Below, in pieces: positions 24,316 through 32,014 of a stretch of 44,429 bases of DNA. Each line of letters opens with the position of its first letter. The first letter of the stretch is position 1. A model generated the notes under the pieces. The model was not told the DNA's origin. It searched no databases and worked only from the letters and a program-made list of their open reading frames with translations. The DNA is from Sphingomonas sp. CCH10-B3 (GTDB lineage: Bacteria; Pseudomonadota; Alphaproteobacteria; Sphingomonadales; Sphingomonadaceae): positions 1-44,429 of the forward strand of contig NZ_LSIJ01000073.1 of the NCBI RefSeq assembly GCF_001556185.1, in the 5' to 3' direction. The position numbers were made by a program, and so were the translations under genes.

Positions 24316-25976
24316 CCGCCACGCACCGGTTCGAAGGCATAGGACGTCGATGGCTTGCCGACACCGGTTGCGCTGCGCACCTCGGTGCGATGGTCGTAAA
24401 TCTTGATCTCGTGTTTGTGGGTCACGGCACCCGCGTCCATTGCGCTCGCAACGGCAGCACGCTCGGCGGCGTCACGATCGGCATTGAGCGGGCGCTCGAC
24501 GTGCCGCGCGAAACCGGCCGCGACGCTTGCGGCATCGCTGCCATTGGCATGCGCTTTACGCCAACCCGCCTTTTCGGTGTTAGCGAGTTCCCATTGAAGG
24601 AACCTGATCTGTTCGTCTTCTGTTGAATCGTAGATCGACTTGCCGAACAGGCGTTGGAAATCCTGCTTTCGCTTCTTGTTGGTCCATTGGAACAAGCCAA
24701 AACCTGAGCCACCGCCGCGCTCGCGCTGCCTATAGTTCGCGTTGCTCTCGAGCACCGAATTGGAGGCGAGTGCCGTTGCATCGTCGGGCGAAAAACCTGC
24801 GGCGATCAGCTTCTTTCGCAGCGGCATTCCTTGCCGTGCCTTGGCCGCCACCTGACTCGCCGAGAGCCGACCCGCCCCGCCCGCCGCCCGATTGATCGCG
24901 CGATCGATCTGGCCGGCGGCGCGTTCCATCTTGTCGGCCGCGCGCCTGTTGGTTTGCGCGCTCGGCTTGAAATCATCGCGGATTGCCCCGCTGAACTGGT
25001 TGATCGCGGCCGTCTCCACCGAGTCGGTTACCTGTGCCGCTGCGCGGCCCGCAGCGCTCAGCGTTTCGCGCTCGACCTTCTGGCCAACGATGACATGACG
25101 CCGACGCAATTTCTTGCCGAGTGCAATATCTTCATCCGACAGCACGGGAGCGTTGGTCGCGGCGTCGGCCATGTCCGACGCCAATGCTTTTCCGCCCTGG
25201 GTGAAGGCGGGCAGCGCGTCAAGCGAGATGCCGAGCGCCTGCGCGGCCGTGCGGCGGCCCGAGCTGTTCTGCCGCGCGAGCGCGTCGGCGATCGCAGGCA
25301 GCATCGCCTCGACATTGACCGTGCCATCGGCGTTGGTCTTGAGCGCGACGCCGAGCCGCGACAGCATCGCGATCGCCGCGTTGTTGCGACCGTAGCGCGC
25401 ATCGTTGAGCGTCTGTGACAGGCCGCCGAGCGAGCCGGTGGCCTTGTCGCGATCGACGCCCGCGCGTTCGGCTGCCGCGCTGAATTCCTGCATCGCCTTG
25501 GTGCCGACGCCGATCGTCTCGGCCGTGCGACCGATCGAGGCAGCCCCCTTGGCCCAGCCATCGGCGAGCTTGAAGGCGCCATAGGCCGCTGCCGCGATCA
25601 GGCCGATCGTGGCGCCGACGGCAACGCCGACGCCAGCAATGGCACCCTGCAGCACCCCGCCAGCGGCGGCCGCTTCGCCCAGGCCGGAGCCGAGGCCGGC
25701 CGCTGCTTCGCTGATGCCGCCGAGGCGCCCAGCGGCGCCGCTCAGCACCGACCGGTTGCCAAAGGCGCGTGCACCCGCACGCTCGACATCCGCAAAGGCG
25801 CGCACGACGCCGCGCGTCGATTGGCCGATCGTGCGTTGCTGATCGCGCGCAGCCTTGGCATTTGCCCTGGCGTTTTTGTTCTGCAGCTCGCTCGCGCGCT
25901 TCTGCGCCGAGCTGATCGCCTTGCCGGTCTTGTCGTGGCCGACAATATCGACGCCAACCTGGGCATTGTCGCTCAT
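24312..25976 (-). CDS. Tail tape-measure protein with C-terminal tail lysozyme domain
   Basis: 554 residues. The N-terminal half is Ala/Gly-rich and helical, with hydrophobic segments around 105-135 (GVAVGATIGLIAAAAYGAF) and the AETIGVGTKAMQEFSAAAER block of tape-measure proteins. Residues about 385-480 resemble the phage tail lysozyme domain: AAGFSPDDATALASNSVLESN (likely catalytic Glu near residue 410), GGGSGFGLFQWTNKKRK and EDEQIRFLQWEL. It sets tail length and may locally cut peptidoglycan during DNA injection. It is short, as expected for a tail of modest length. Confidence 0.85.
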   Translation of the reverse strand: MSDNAQVGVDIVGHDKTGKAISSAQKRASELQNKNARANAKAARDQQRTIGQSTRGVVRAFADVERAGARAFGNRSVLSGAAGRLGGISEAAAGLGSGLGEAAAAGGVLQGAIAGVGVAVGATIGLIAAAAYGAFKLADGWAKGAASIGRTAETIGVGTKAMQEFSAAAERAGVDRDKATGSLGGLSQTLNDARYGRNNAAIAMLSRLGVALKTNADGTVNVEAMLPAIADALARQNSSGRRTAAQALGISLDALPAFTQGGKALASDMADAATNAPVLSDEDIALGKKLRRRHVIVGQKVERETLSAAGRAAAQVTDSVETAAINQFSGAIRDDFKPSAQTNRRAADKMERAAGQIDRAINRAAGGAGRLSASQVAAKARQGMPLRKKLIAAGFSPDDATALASNSVLESNANYRQRERGGGSGFGLFQWTNKKRKQDFQRLFGKSIYDSTEDEQIRFLQWELANTEKAGWRKAHANGSDAASVAAGFARHVERPLNADRDAAERAAVASAMDAGAVTHKHEIKIYDHRTEVRSATGVGKPSTSYAFEPVRGG

Positions 25977-25977
25977 G

Positions 25978-26109
25978 TCAGACCTCGCCTGCCCAGGCCA
26001 GCCACCGGTTCAGCACCGACCAGGGTCGCGTCGCGACCTCATCGGGCAGCTTGCCGAACATGCGCGCCAGCGTCACCAGACGCGGGCCTGCATCCGGTGG
26101 CGTCAGTTC
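25978..26109 (-). CDS. -1 frameshift extension of the tail assembly chaperone
   Basis: A 43-residue reading frame (ELTPPDAGPRLVTLARMFGK onward) with no credible start codon. It is joined to the gp41-like gene if ribosomes slip back one base on the TTTTTTG at 26109-26115. In many tailed phages the second tail chaperone is made this way (lambda G/GT and Mu 41/42 are the classic cases). The fused product would assist tape-measure and tube assembly. The tape-measure gene starts just downstream, as in those systems. Confidence 0.75.
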   Translation of the reverse strand, partial: ELTPPDAGPRLVTLARMFGKLPDEVATRPWSVLNRWLAWAGEV

Positions 26110-26378
26110 AAAAAACGGCCGAGGTACCTCGTGCCGGGCAGGAGGTCGCGCACGGCGAGCTGGCGCACGACGACTTCGGGAATGCCCGAAACCAGCGCGG
26201 CGAGCTTGACGTCCATCGCCCAGCCGCTGACGCCGTCGCACTGGATCATCTCGCCGGCGGTCGGTTCGCGCAGCCGCATCTCGACATAGTCGACGCCGCC
26301 GATCGAATAGGGCTTGCTGAAGGTGACGACGAGCTCGGCGGGCAGGTCATCGGTCCAGGTGTTGTCGGCGTCGCTCAC
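26103..26378 (-). CDS. Tail assembly chaperone (Mu gp41-like)
   Basis: 91 residues from the GTG at 26378, or 97 from the ATG at 26396. GTG is preferred because GGAG lies about 8 bases upstream and it does not overlap the tail tube gene. The sequence has the chaperone pattern VVTFSKPYSIGGVDYVEMRL followed by REPTAGEMIQCD, with helices around DVKLAALVSGIPEVVVRQL. The short form ends RYLGRFLN; slippage at the heptamer gives a longer form. It lies between the tail tube and the tape measure, the conserved position. Confidence 0.85.
   Translation of the reverse strand: MSDADNTWTDDLPAELVVTFSKPYSIGGVDYVEMRLREPTAGEMIQCDGVSGWAMDVKLAALVSGIPEVVVRQLAVRDLLPGTRYLGRFLN
26109..26115 (-). promoter_or_regulatory. 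Slippery heptamer TTTTTTG (programmed -1 frameshift)
   Basis: On the minus strand the gp41-like reading frame runs CGT TTT TTG AAC TGA. The heptamer T TTT TTG fits the X XXY YYZ rule for tandem -1 slippage and sits 3 bases before the zero-frame stop. Both frames are open up to this point, which is the expected geometry. Confidence 0.75.
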
Positions 26379-26379
26379 A

Positions 26380-26748
26380 TCAATTCTCCGTGACATCTTC
26401 ACCTTCGAATTCGACCGCGAAGGTCGCATCCTCGGTGTTGACTTCGATGGGGTCGCCCGCGCGCCACATGTTGCGGCCGACGATGACCTTGCCGTTGGCA
26501 AGGCTCATCACCAGCGTCGCATCGGTCGCTTCGTTGATCGCCTTGATGAGGGTGCTGCCGCCGTCGCGGCCTTTCCACCCGATCTTGCCGGGCTGCGGCA
26601 TTTCGGAATAGCCGTGGACGCCGTCCTGCCCCGTCAGCGTCTCGCGCTTGTTGGCGCTGAGCCGGTACGCCCCCTCGCCCGCGACCGCATAGCTGCGGCC
26701 GTCGATCGTGAGCGAGAGGAAACCGGCAAGGCGATTGTCGTCTGCCAT
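26380..26748 (-). CDS. Phage tail tube protein (Mu gpM/gp40-like)
   Basis: 122 residues, the usual length for the contractile-tail tube protein. Family features are LSLTIDGRSYAVAGEGAYRL, GQDGVHGYSEMPQPGKIGWK and ATDATLVMSLANGKVIVGRN. It polymerises into the inner tube through which DNA passes. It is downstream of the sheath gene by 12 bases. Confidence 0.9.
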   Translation of the reverse strand: MADDNRLAGFLSLTIDGRSYAVAGEGAYRLSANKRETLTGQDGVHGYSEMPQPGKIGWKGRDGGSTLIKAINEATDATLVMSLANGKVIVGRNMWRAGDPIEVNTEDATFAVEFEGEDVTEN

Positions 26749-26760
26749 GGGAAGCGCTCC

Positions 26761-28248
26761 TTATGCGGCGTGCCGGAACTGCGCGAGCAGTGCGAACACC
26801 CGAAGATTGTTGATGAGAATGGCGGGCCACAGCACGTCGACGCGGTTGCGATTGGTCGCGTTGCGTTCGACGATCAGGTCGCGCGCAAAAGCATCGGCAT
26901 CCTGGACAAAGCCTTCGGCCTCGAGCTGGCGATAGGCAGCGATCAAATCGCCGCGGATCGTGTCGGTGGTGACGACGGGGCGCCCCGGCAGCAGCCGCAC
27001 GCCGACATCGGCGAGCTTGACGCGCGCATACTTCGTGTTGACCACGTCGCGCATGCGCCGCAGCACGAACGGCAGCAGGTACATGTCCTCGACTTCGAGA
27101 TAGCTGTCGTCGGCCTGCCCCTGCGCATTGGTGACATAGGTCGTGACGATGTTTTCGATCACGACGGTGCCGGTCGCATCGACATCCCACGAGCTGCAGC
27201 CGCCATAGAGCAAGGTGTTGTTGCGGGCCGAGGCAGCGTACCGCGATGCGAGCGGCGGCGGCAGCAGACCGGGCACCGTCAGCGATTGGAGCGTCAGGCC
27301 TGCATCGGCGCGCAGCGCGACCGCCGAGGCGCCCATGAACGCCGAACTCCACGCCCAGGGCGGCGACGGCGCGTCATTGTACGGGATCACCGTCAGATGC
27401 TGGTTGTTGAGCGCGGTCGCAAAGCTGGCGACCGCGCCGGCCGTGCCGCGCCTGGCAATCCAGCAATGGCCATAGACCTGCACCGACCACGACCAGCGAC
27501 CGGTGGTGTCGTTGAGCAACGCGGCGATCGCGGCGAGCGACGTTGCATCGGTGAGCGAACACGCGATGAAATCGAATTCCTTGTCGAGCAGATTGGCAAG
27601 GCCGGCGGTGAGCGACGGGTTGGTCGCGCCATTGGCCATCGCGACGATCGCGACACCGAGGCCAGCCGGCAGCGCTTCGCCGCCGGCGGTGCCGCGATAA
27701 TTGACGCGGACATCGATGTCGTTGCCACAATCGCCCTTGTTCTTGGCGGTGAGCGTGACGACGGCGGTGTTGACGACGGACGTCACCGGCAAGTCGATCG
27801 CTGCGGCGATCGCGGTGTTGACCGTGGACGCGACCTGCGCGGCGGTCTGGCCGCTCGCGATGACGAGCTGCAGCCGCTGTCCGGCGATGTAGAGCGACAG
27901 CGTGCCGGTCGCGGTGGTGGTGCCCGAAAAGGTGATGGTGCCGGTCGCCGCCGTGCCCGAACCGTCATCGGCGAGCGGCAACAGCCACAGCTCGCCAAAG
28001 CTGTCAGCGGCACGATAGGCATCGATCATGGCGGCGAGAATCGACCCGGCGCCTGCGGCCGCGCGCGACTCCGATTGCGACCGCGCGATGACCGGCAAGT
28101 CGGCGGTGAGCGTGCCTGCACCGGTCTTTTGCCCGATCAGCAGCGAGCGCTGCGCGCGCGAGGCGGTGTTGGCGCGGCTTGCATCGAGTTCGGCGTAGAA
28201 CAGCGGGAGCCGAAGATTGCCGGGCACATTCTTGAACTGAATCGTCAT
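26761..28248 (-). CDS. Contractile tail sheath protein (Mu gpL/gp39-like)
   Basis: 495 residues, matching the Mu-type sheath. Recognisable parts: MTIQFKNVPGNLRLPLFYAE at the start, the RSLLIGQKTG segment, ITFSGTTTATGTLSLYIAGQ, GNDIDVRVNYRG, and the C-terminal NTKYARVKLADVG ... TDTIRGDLIAAYRQLEAEGF with ERNATNRNRVDVLWP. Its presence shows the phage has a contractile (myovirus) tail. Confidence 0.94.
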   Translation of the reverse strand: MTIQFKNVPGNLRLPLFYAELDASRANTASRAQRSLLIGQKTGAGTLTADLPVIARSQSESRAAAGAGSILAAMIDAYRAADSFGELWLLPLADDGSGTAATGTITFSGTTTATGTLSLYIAGQRLQLVIASGQTAAQVASTVNTAIAAAIDLPVTSVVNTAVVTLTAKNKGDCGNDIDVRVNYRGTAGGEALPAGLGVAIVAMANGATNPSLTAGLANLLDKEFDFIACSLTDATSLAAIAALLNDTTGRWSWSVQVYGHCWIARRGTAGAVASFATALNNQHLTVIPYNDAPSPPWAWSSAFMGASAVALRADAGLTLQSLTVPGLLPPPLASRYAASARNNTLLYGGCSSWDVDATGTVVIENIVTTYVTNAQGQADDSYLEVEDMYLLPFVLRRMRDVVNTKYARVKLADVGVRLLPGRPVVTTDTIRGDLIAAYRQLEAEGFVQDADAFARDLIVERNATNRNRVDVLWPAILINNLRVFALLAQFRHAA

Positions 28249-28250
28249 GG

Positions 28251-28424
28251 TCAGGCTCCCTTGCCGGACTTGGCCGAGACTGCGGGCGCCGGCGCGACAT
28301 CGCCATCGGCGAGCATGCGCACCCAGTGCGGATCGGCGGGGTTGATGGAAATCGGATCATCCCCGACGACGCGACGCGTCTCGGGATCCCGGACGAGGCG
28401 TCCGGGAACGGCAACAATCTGCAT
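28251..28424 (-). CDS. DUF2635 family protein (57 aa)
   Basis: A 57-residue protein: MQIVAVPGRLVRDPETRRVV followed by GDDPISINPADPHWVRMLAD. The pattern of a small basic start and P.DPHWVRML matches DUF2635, which sits immediately upstream of the sheath gene in Mu-like phages (Mu gp38). GGAG 5 bases before the ATG supports the start. It lies between the gp37-like gene and the sheath; function unknown. Confidence 0.8.
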   Translation of the reverse strand: MQIVAVPGRLVRDPETRRVVGDDPISINPADPHWVRMLADGDVAPAPAVSAKSGKGA

Positions 28425-28432
28425 GGCGGCTC

Positions 28433-28963
28433 CTATTGAGCGAGATCGAGGTCGAGGTGATCGCCGATGGTCGCGCGATCGAGATCGTCTGTGTCGGGCT
28501 GCGCAAAATCTTCGGCGCCCTGATAAAATTCGATCGCGAGATCCTTTTGAATGCCCGCCAGGTGCGTTGCGCCTTCGGCGTCGAAAGCGAATCGGGTGGA
28601 GACGCTGGCGATCTGCTGGACTCGCTGCTGAAGCGGATAGGAACCGATCACCGCGACCTCGATCTGGCGCGACAGCTCCAGCAGTGCCGCTTCGGCCGCC
28701 GACGTGCCCGCCGGATCGTCGAGCGACACCGGCGCCGATACTTCGCCCAGAATGCGCAACATCAGCGTCGTTGTGAACTGCACCGATCCGCTTCGCGTGA
28801 TCGATTGCTTGGTTTCGCTGACGACGCGCAGCTTGATCAGCGGATAGCTGTCGGGCTGGGCGGGCCAGTCACCGGGACGATAGACGCGATTGCCCGCGTC
28901 GGTCGCGCCGGTCTTGAGCAAAGTCGCCTCAACCAGGTCGACGATGTCGGCAGCGGTCGTCAT
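28433..28963 (-). CDS. Tail completion/terminator-like protein (Mu gp37 type)
   Basis: 176 residues. Helix MTTAADIVDLVEATLLKTGA and the YPLIKLRVVSETKQSITRSG and FTTTLMLRILGEV strands match the small protein between head-tail joiner and sheath in Mu-like phages. That position suggests a tail terminator or neck role. The start at 28963 overlaps the previous stop (ATGA); a longer in-frame N-terminus lacks coding character. Confidence 0.65.
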   Translation of the reverse strand: MTTAADIVDLVEATLLKTGATDAGNRVYRPGDWPAQPDSYPLIKLRVVSETKQSITRSGSVQFTTTLMLRILGEVSAPVSLDDPAGTSAAEAALLELSRQIEVAVIGSYPLQQRVQQIASVSTRFAFDAEGATHLAGIQKDLAIEFYQGAEDFAQPDTDDLDRATIGDHLDLDLAQ

Positions 28964-29310
28964 GTCAGCGGCCCCATCAAAATGAGCCGGATATGGCCAT
29001 GGCCATCGGGCCGCACGTCCTTGACCACGAACAGCCCGCGGCCGGCGATCTCGACGCGATCGCGCTGTTTCGGCTCGGCGGCAAACAAAGCGCGACGCAC
29101 GCCCAGGCATGGCGCCGTCGTCGTGTTTTCCGCGCCATCGTCGCCGAGCGTGACGAGCTGATAGGCATCGTCATAAACCGCACCCTCGACGCGGAACGGC
29201 GCGCCACTGGCGGGCATGTACAGCGGCCAGCTCGCCGGGACCGCGCTCTGCCCTTCACCGAACACATTCATGATCGGGGCGAGCAGTTCGCGGTCCCAGT
29301 CGATGCCCAT
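28960..29310 (-). CDS. Head-tail joining protein
   Basis: 116 residues. MGIDWDRELLAPIMNVFGEG followed by YDDAYQLVTLGDDGAENTTT and KQRDRVEIAGRGLFVVKDVR fits the head-tail attachment family (lambda FII type). It would form the neck ring between the lambda-like capsid and the Mu-like tail, the natural junction in this mosaic. Confidence 0.78.
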   Translation of the reverse strand: MGIDWDRELLAPIMNVFGEGQSAVPASWPLYMPASGAPFRVEGAVYDDAYQLVTLGDDGAENTTTAPCLGVRRALFAAEPKQRDRVEIAGRGLFVVKDVRPDGHGHIRLILMGPLT

Positions 29311-29313
29311 TGG

Positions 29314-29580
29314 TCAACCGCGTCGGCGTTCGAAGGTTGGGCCGTTGCTTTCGGCGGCAGCCGGCGCGTTGGGATCGACCAGATAACCGAGCGCCATCAG
29401 CTTGCGCGCTTCGGCTTCGGGCAGCGTCACCGTCGCGCCCGCCAGCTGCAGGCCGTCGTCGGTCACGACCGATCGACCGCGCGCGACTTCGGCCGCTAAC
29501 GTGCCGTCCAGACCCGGCTCCTCAAGCACGGTGGGCGCGATTGCCTCCGCCGGAGCGGTCGGCTTGGCGGCGACGGCCAT
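29314..29580 (-). CDS. Small hypothetical structural-region protein
   Basis: 88 residues. The Ala/Pro-rich N-terminus is followed by GLDGTLAAEVARGRSVVTDD and EARKLMALGYLVDPNAPA, which resembles small proteins just downstream of the major capsid gene in Mu/lambda mosaics. ATG at 29580 overlaps the capsid stop. No function claimed; a neck or head-completion role is only suggested by position. Confidence 0.6.
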   Translation of the reverse strand: MAVAAKPTAPAEAIAPTVLEEPGLDGTLAAEVARGRSVVTDDGLQLAGATVTLPEAEARKLMALGYLVDPNAPAAAESNGPTFERRRG

Positions 29581-30653
29581 TAGCCGGCCACCACGATCGG
29601 ATCGCACACAGTCGCAGCGAGGCAGGCGTTGACCCGGCTCGGAATGACGATCGGCGCCGACTGCATCAGCAGAATGCGCTGGGCCGGGTCCTTTTCAACC
29701 CAGGTCTTGGGCGCATAGGCCATCGGCTGATAATTGAATTCGGGATCGAGGATCATCCCGAACGCGCGGGTGCCCATGAGCGCGGGCCCGGTCATCACGA
29801 TCGTCCCGTCGGGGATCATCGGATATTCGACGTTGTCGAGGTCGTTGACGAACCAGTCGTTGTAGAGCCACAGGTCGTAATTGCCCCAGCGACCCTTGTA
29901 GACCGCGCCGACCTGGGGCCGTGGGCCCGGATCGACCATGTTGCCCGACATCGCCAGCGTCGGGTACTGGATCGCACCCTGAACACCTTCGGCGAGCAGG
30001 AACCACGACCAGGCCGACGGGGTGAAGACGATGTCGGTCGATACCGCACCCGACTGCTGCAGGATGCGGGTGCCCCAGGCTTCGATCTGGCCGACGATTT
30101 TGGGGTCGCGGCCCTGATTGTTGAGGCCCTGGCCCCAACGATTCGCGCCTGTAAGGGCAACCGACAGCGAGGCGTGGCGACCGAAGTTGATGACGACGGT
30201 ATCGAAGCCTTCGCCCTGGATAGTGACCGAGCCAGTCACGAGCGCCGACGACGCCATCCATTCGAGGCGGCGGTTGAGAATGTCGACCTGATCGGCCATT
30301 TCGGCGTTCAGATTCGCCATCTCGCGTTCGGCGCCGGTCATCTCGCCGCCAATGCGCTCACCAATCTGGCGCCGCACCGGCTTGCGCAGATCGGGCGCGC
30401 GCTTGTCCTTGATGTAGGCGGGCTTGAAGCTGTTGGTCTGGTACCGGCGCTGCTCGACGAGCTTGCCGGCGACCAGCGGCGACACGAACGGCGCCATGCG
30501 GCGCTTGCCGATGTCGACGTCGATCGCGACTTCCTCAGTGGTGCTCTCGACGATGTTGGGGAAGAAGCGGTCGAGCAGCCAGTTCTGCGACAGCTTGAGA
30601 TTGGGGACCACGGCGACGAGCGACGCCGTGTCGTAGGAAAGAATGCCAGCCAT
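29580..30653 (-). CDS. Major capsid protein (lambda gpE family)
   Basis: 357 residues, close to lambda gpE. Characteristic segments: NWLLDRFFPNIVESTTEEVA, VDIGKRRMAPFVSPLVAGKL, QTNSFKPAYIKDKRAPD, and QVDILNRRLEWMASSALVTG. It forms the icosahedral shell. AGGAG lies 6 bases before the start, immediately after the T-run of a terminator-like hairpin. The C-terminal part contains RILLMQSAPIVIP typical of this family. Confidence 0.93.
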   Translation of the reverse strand: MAGILSYDTASLVAVVPNLKLSQNWLLDRFFPNIVESTTEEVAIDVDIGKRRMAPFVSPLVAGKLVEQRRYQTNSFKPAYIKDKRAPDLRKPVRRQIGERIGGEMTGAEREMANLNAEMADQVDILNRRLEWMASSALVTGSVTIQGEGFDTVVINFGRHASLSVALTGANRWGQGLNNQGRDPKIVGQIEAWGTRILQQSGAVSTDIVFTPSAWSWFLLAEGVQGAIQYPTLAMSGNMVDPGPRPQVGAVYKGRWGNYDLWLYNDWFVNDLDNVEYPMIPDGTIVMTGPALMGTRAFGMILDPEFNYQPMAYAPKTWVEKDPAQRILLMQSAPIVIPSRVNACLAATVCDPIVVAG

Positions 30654-30664
30654 GACGGGCTCCT

Positions 30665-30695
30665 AAAAAAAGAGCCCGCCGGTGAAGGCGGGCTC
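30665..30695 (-). terminator. Intrinsic terminator between decoration and capsid genes
   Basis: On the minus strand a 9-bp perfect GC-rich stem (GAGCCCGCC/GGCGGGCTC) with a 6-nt loop is followed by seven Ts, the canonical intrinsic terminator. The last T runs directly into AGGAG, the ribosome binding site of the major capsid gene. It sits inside the late operon rather than at its end. Confidence 0.85.
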
Positions 30696-30721
30696 GCAGA
30701 TTGGCGAAAAGGGGTCGAAGG

Positions 30722-31393
30722 TCAGCTCGGATCCGCAGCGGAGACCGAGGTCTTTACGAAGATGTTCCGCCTGCGCAGCTCGGCGGTCGCAAAAGCGAGC
30801 GTGGTGCCGGCGCCGAGCGTCAGCGCGCGGCCGTTGAACTCGCCCATCAGATAGACCGGGCCGAGCTTGGCGCCGCCGGTCGTGTCGACGTCGTCGGCAA
30901 GGATCGCGACCGGGAACTTCGAGCCATCGGTCGCGGCCGCCGTGGCGATCGTGTAGCCGGTGCCGGCCGCGACGGTGATGTCGAAGCCGTCGCCGGCGAC
31001 GAAGGCAGTGCCGCCCGCCGTGATCGTGAAGCCGATATCATCGGCGAAGGCGGCGCCAGTGGCGCCCGCCGTCTCGATGACATAGCCGTCAGGATCCTCA
31101 ACCTTGAACACGGTCGCTGCGGTGAAGCGGACGGCGTAGACGCCGGGCTTGGCACCGCCCTGCAGCGTCACGGCAGAGATGGTGCCGTTGCCGGTGTTGC
31201 CGCCGGCCTTGGCGGCGGCGACGGCCGCACCCGCGGTGATCTGGCCGAGCACGGTGCCGCGCTTGTAAAGCGCGCCGCCGGTGATCGTCTCGGTCGATGT
31301 GATCAGATTGAGGTGACCGGCGATCAGCTGATCGGGAACGTATTCGTCCGACACCGCTCGCGGTGCGAACGGATTATCATTGAAAGTGCTCAT
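30722..31393 (-). CDS. Head decoration protein (lambda gpD family) with an inserted domain
   Basis: 223 residues. The N-terminus (IAGHLNLITSTETITGGALY, KRGTVLGQIT) and C-terminus (FPVAILADDVDTTGGAKL, YLMGEFNGRALTLGAGTTLA) match gpD-like trimeric decoration proteins, normally about 110-130 aa. Residues about 65-145 are an inserted beta-rich module (GVYAVRFTAATVFKVEDPDG, TAFVAGDGFDITV), a known variation that displays an extra domain on the capsid surface. Confidence 0.85.
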   Translation of the reverse strand: MSTFNDNPFAPRAVSDEYVPDQLIAGHLNLITSTETITGGALYKRGTVLGQITAGAAVAAAKAGGNTGNGTISAVTLQGGAKPGVYAVRFTAATVFKVEDPDGYVIETAGATGAAFADDIGFTITAGGTAFVAGDGFDITVAAGTGYTIATAAATDGSKFPVAILADDVDTTGGAKLGPVYLMGEFNGRALTLGAGTTLAFATAELRRRNIFVKTSVSAADPS

Positions 31394-31420
31394 GGAAAAA
31401 TCTCCGAAAAAAGGGGGCGA

Positions 31421-31996
31421 TCAGTCCTTGACGACCTGACCGAGCTTCTGGCCGATCGCGATCATCTGGCGCGACAACGCCGTGCCGCCCTTGCCAGTGC
31501 TGGACGCCGCACCGTCGCTACCGGGGCGCGGATCGCGACGCGCGCCCATGCGGTCGTCGAGCGAGCCGCGACCCTTCGGCGCAGGTCCGGCAGCGGTCAG
31601 GATGCCGATTGCTTCCTTGGCGCTCAACTTCGGCGAATCGAACGCGAGCTGGGCGGCGAGATCGGGACGGCCGGCAGCGGCAGGCGAGGCAAAGATCGCG
31701 CGCGCGCGCTTGTTGGCCGCCACGCGACCCTTGCGGAACGCTGCCTTTTCCTTGTCGTCCATGTCGTCGTCGCCGCCCATGTCGTCATCTTCGGCGTCGG
31801 CGTCGGCGTCGGCGTCATCCTCGCAATCCTTGTCGGGATCGTCGGACTCCATGTCCTTGTCCTCGTCGTCATCGGCGCCGGGATTGTTCTCGTTGTCGTC
31901 GGTGGTCGAGGCGCGATTGCCGCGACCGAGGGTGAGCGCGGCGCTCACCAGATGCGCGAACGAAGACGTCTCCGCCGCAGTGGTTGTCTTGGCCAT
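31421..31996 (-). CDS. Acidic capsid scaffolding-like protein
   Basis: 191 residues. Residues about 30-85 are extremely acidic, with Asp/Glu tracts (DDDEDKDMESDDPDKDCEDD) and a DADADADAE repeat, followed by a basic Lys/Arg segment and a helical C-terminus (RQMIAIGQKLGQVVKD). Position between the S49 head protease and the decoration gene is that of a lambda Nu3-like scaffold, normally degraded during head maturation. Sequence similarity is weak, so the call rests mainly on context. Confidence 0.6.
   Translation of the reverse strand: MAKTTTAAETSSFAHLVSAALTLGRGNRASTTDDNENNPGADDDEDKDMESDDPDKDCEDDADADADAEDDDMGGDDDMDDKEKAAFRKGRVAANKRARAIFASPAAAGRPDLAAQLAFDSPKLSAKEAIGILTAAGPAPKGRGSLDDRMGARRDPRPGSDGAASSTGKGGTALSRQMIAIGQKLGQVVKD
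31791..31814. repeat. Hexanucleotide tandem repeat (TCGGCG)4
   Basis: Four perfect copies of TCGGCG within the scaffold-like gene, encoding the Asp-Ala repeat. Being a multiple of three, copy-number changes would alter the length of the acidic tract without shifting frame. Confidence 0.85.
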
Positions 31997-32014
31997 GTGG
32001 GTCTCCGTTTGGCT

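Noticed and set aside
25978..26241. A separate 87-codon gene before the tape measure
   Set aside because: Only the part after the slippery site has protein character; the upstream part is a shadow of the chaperone gene, so it is treated as a frameshift extension.
26314..28776. An 820-codon plus-strand frame across the sheath, tube and DUF2635 genes
   Set aside because: The minus strand carries recognisable structural proteins throughout; the plus frame is a codon-bias shadow.
31791..31814. Hexamer repeats as a CRISPR-like array
   Set aside because: They are contiguous six-base units without spacers, inside a coding region.
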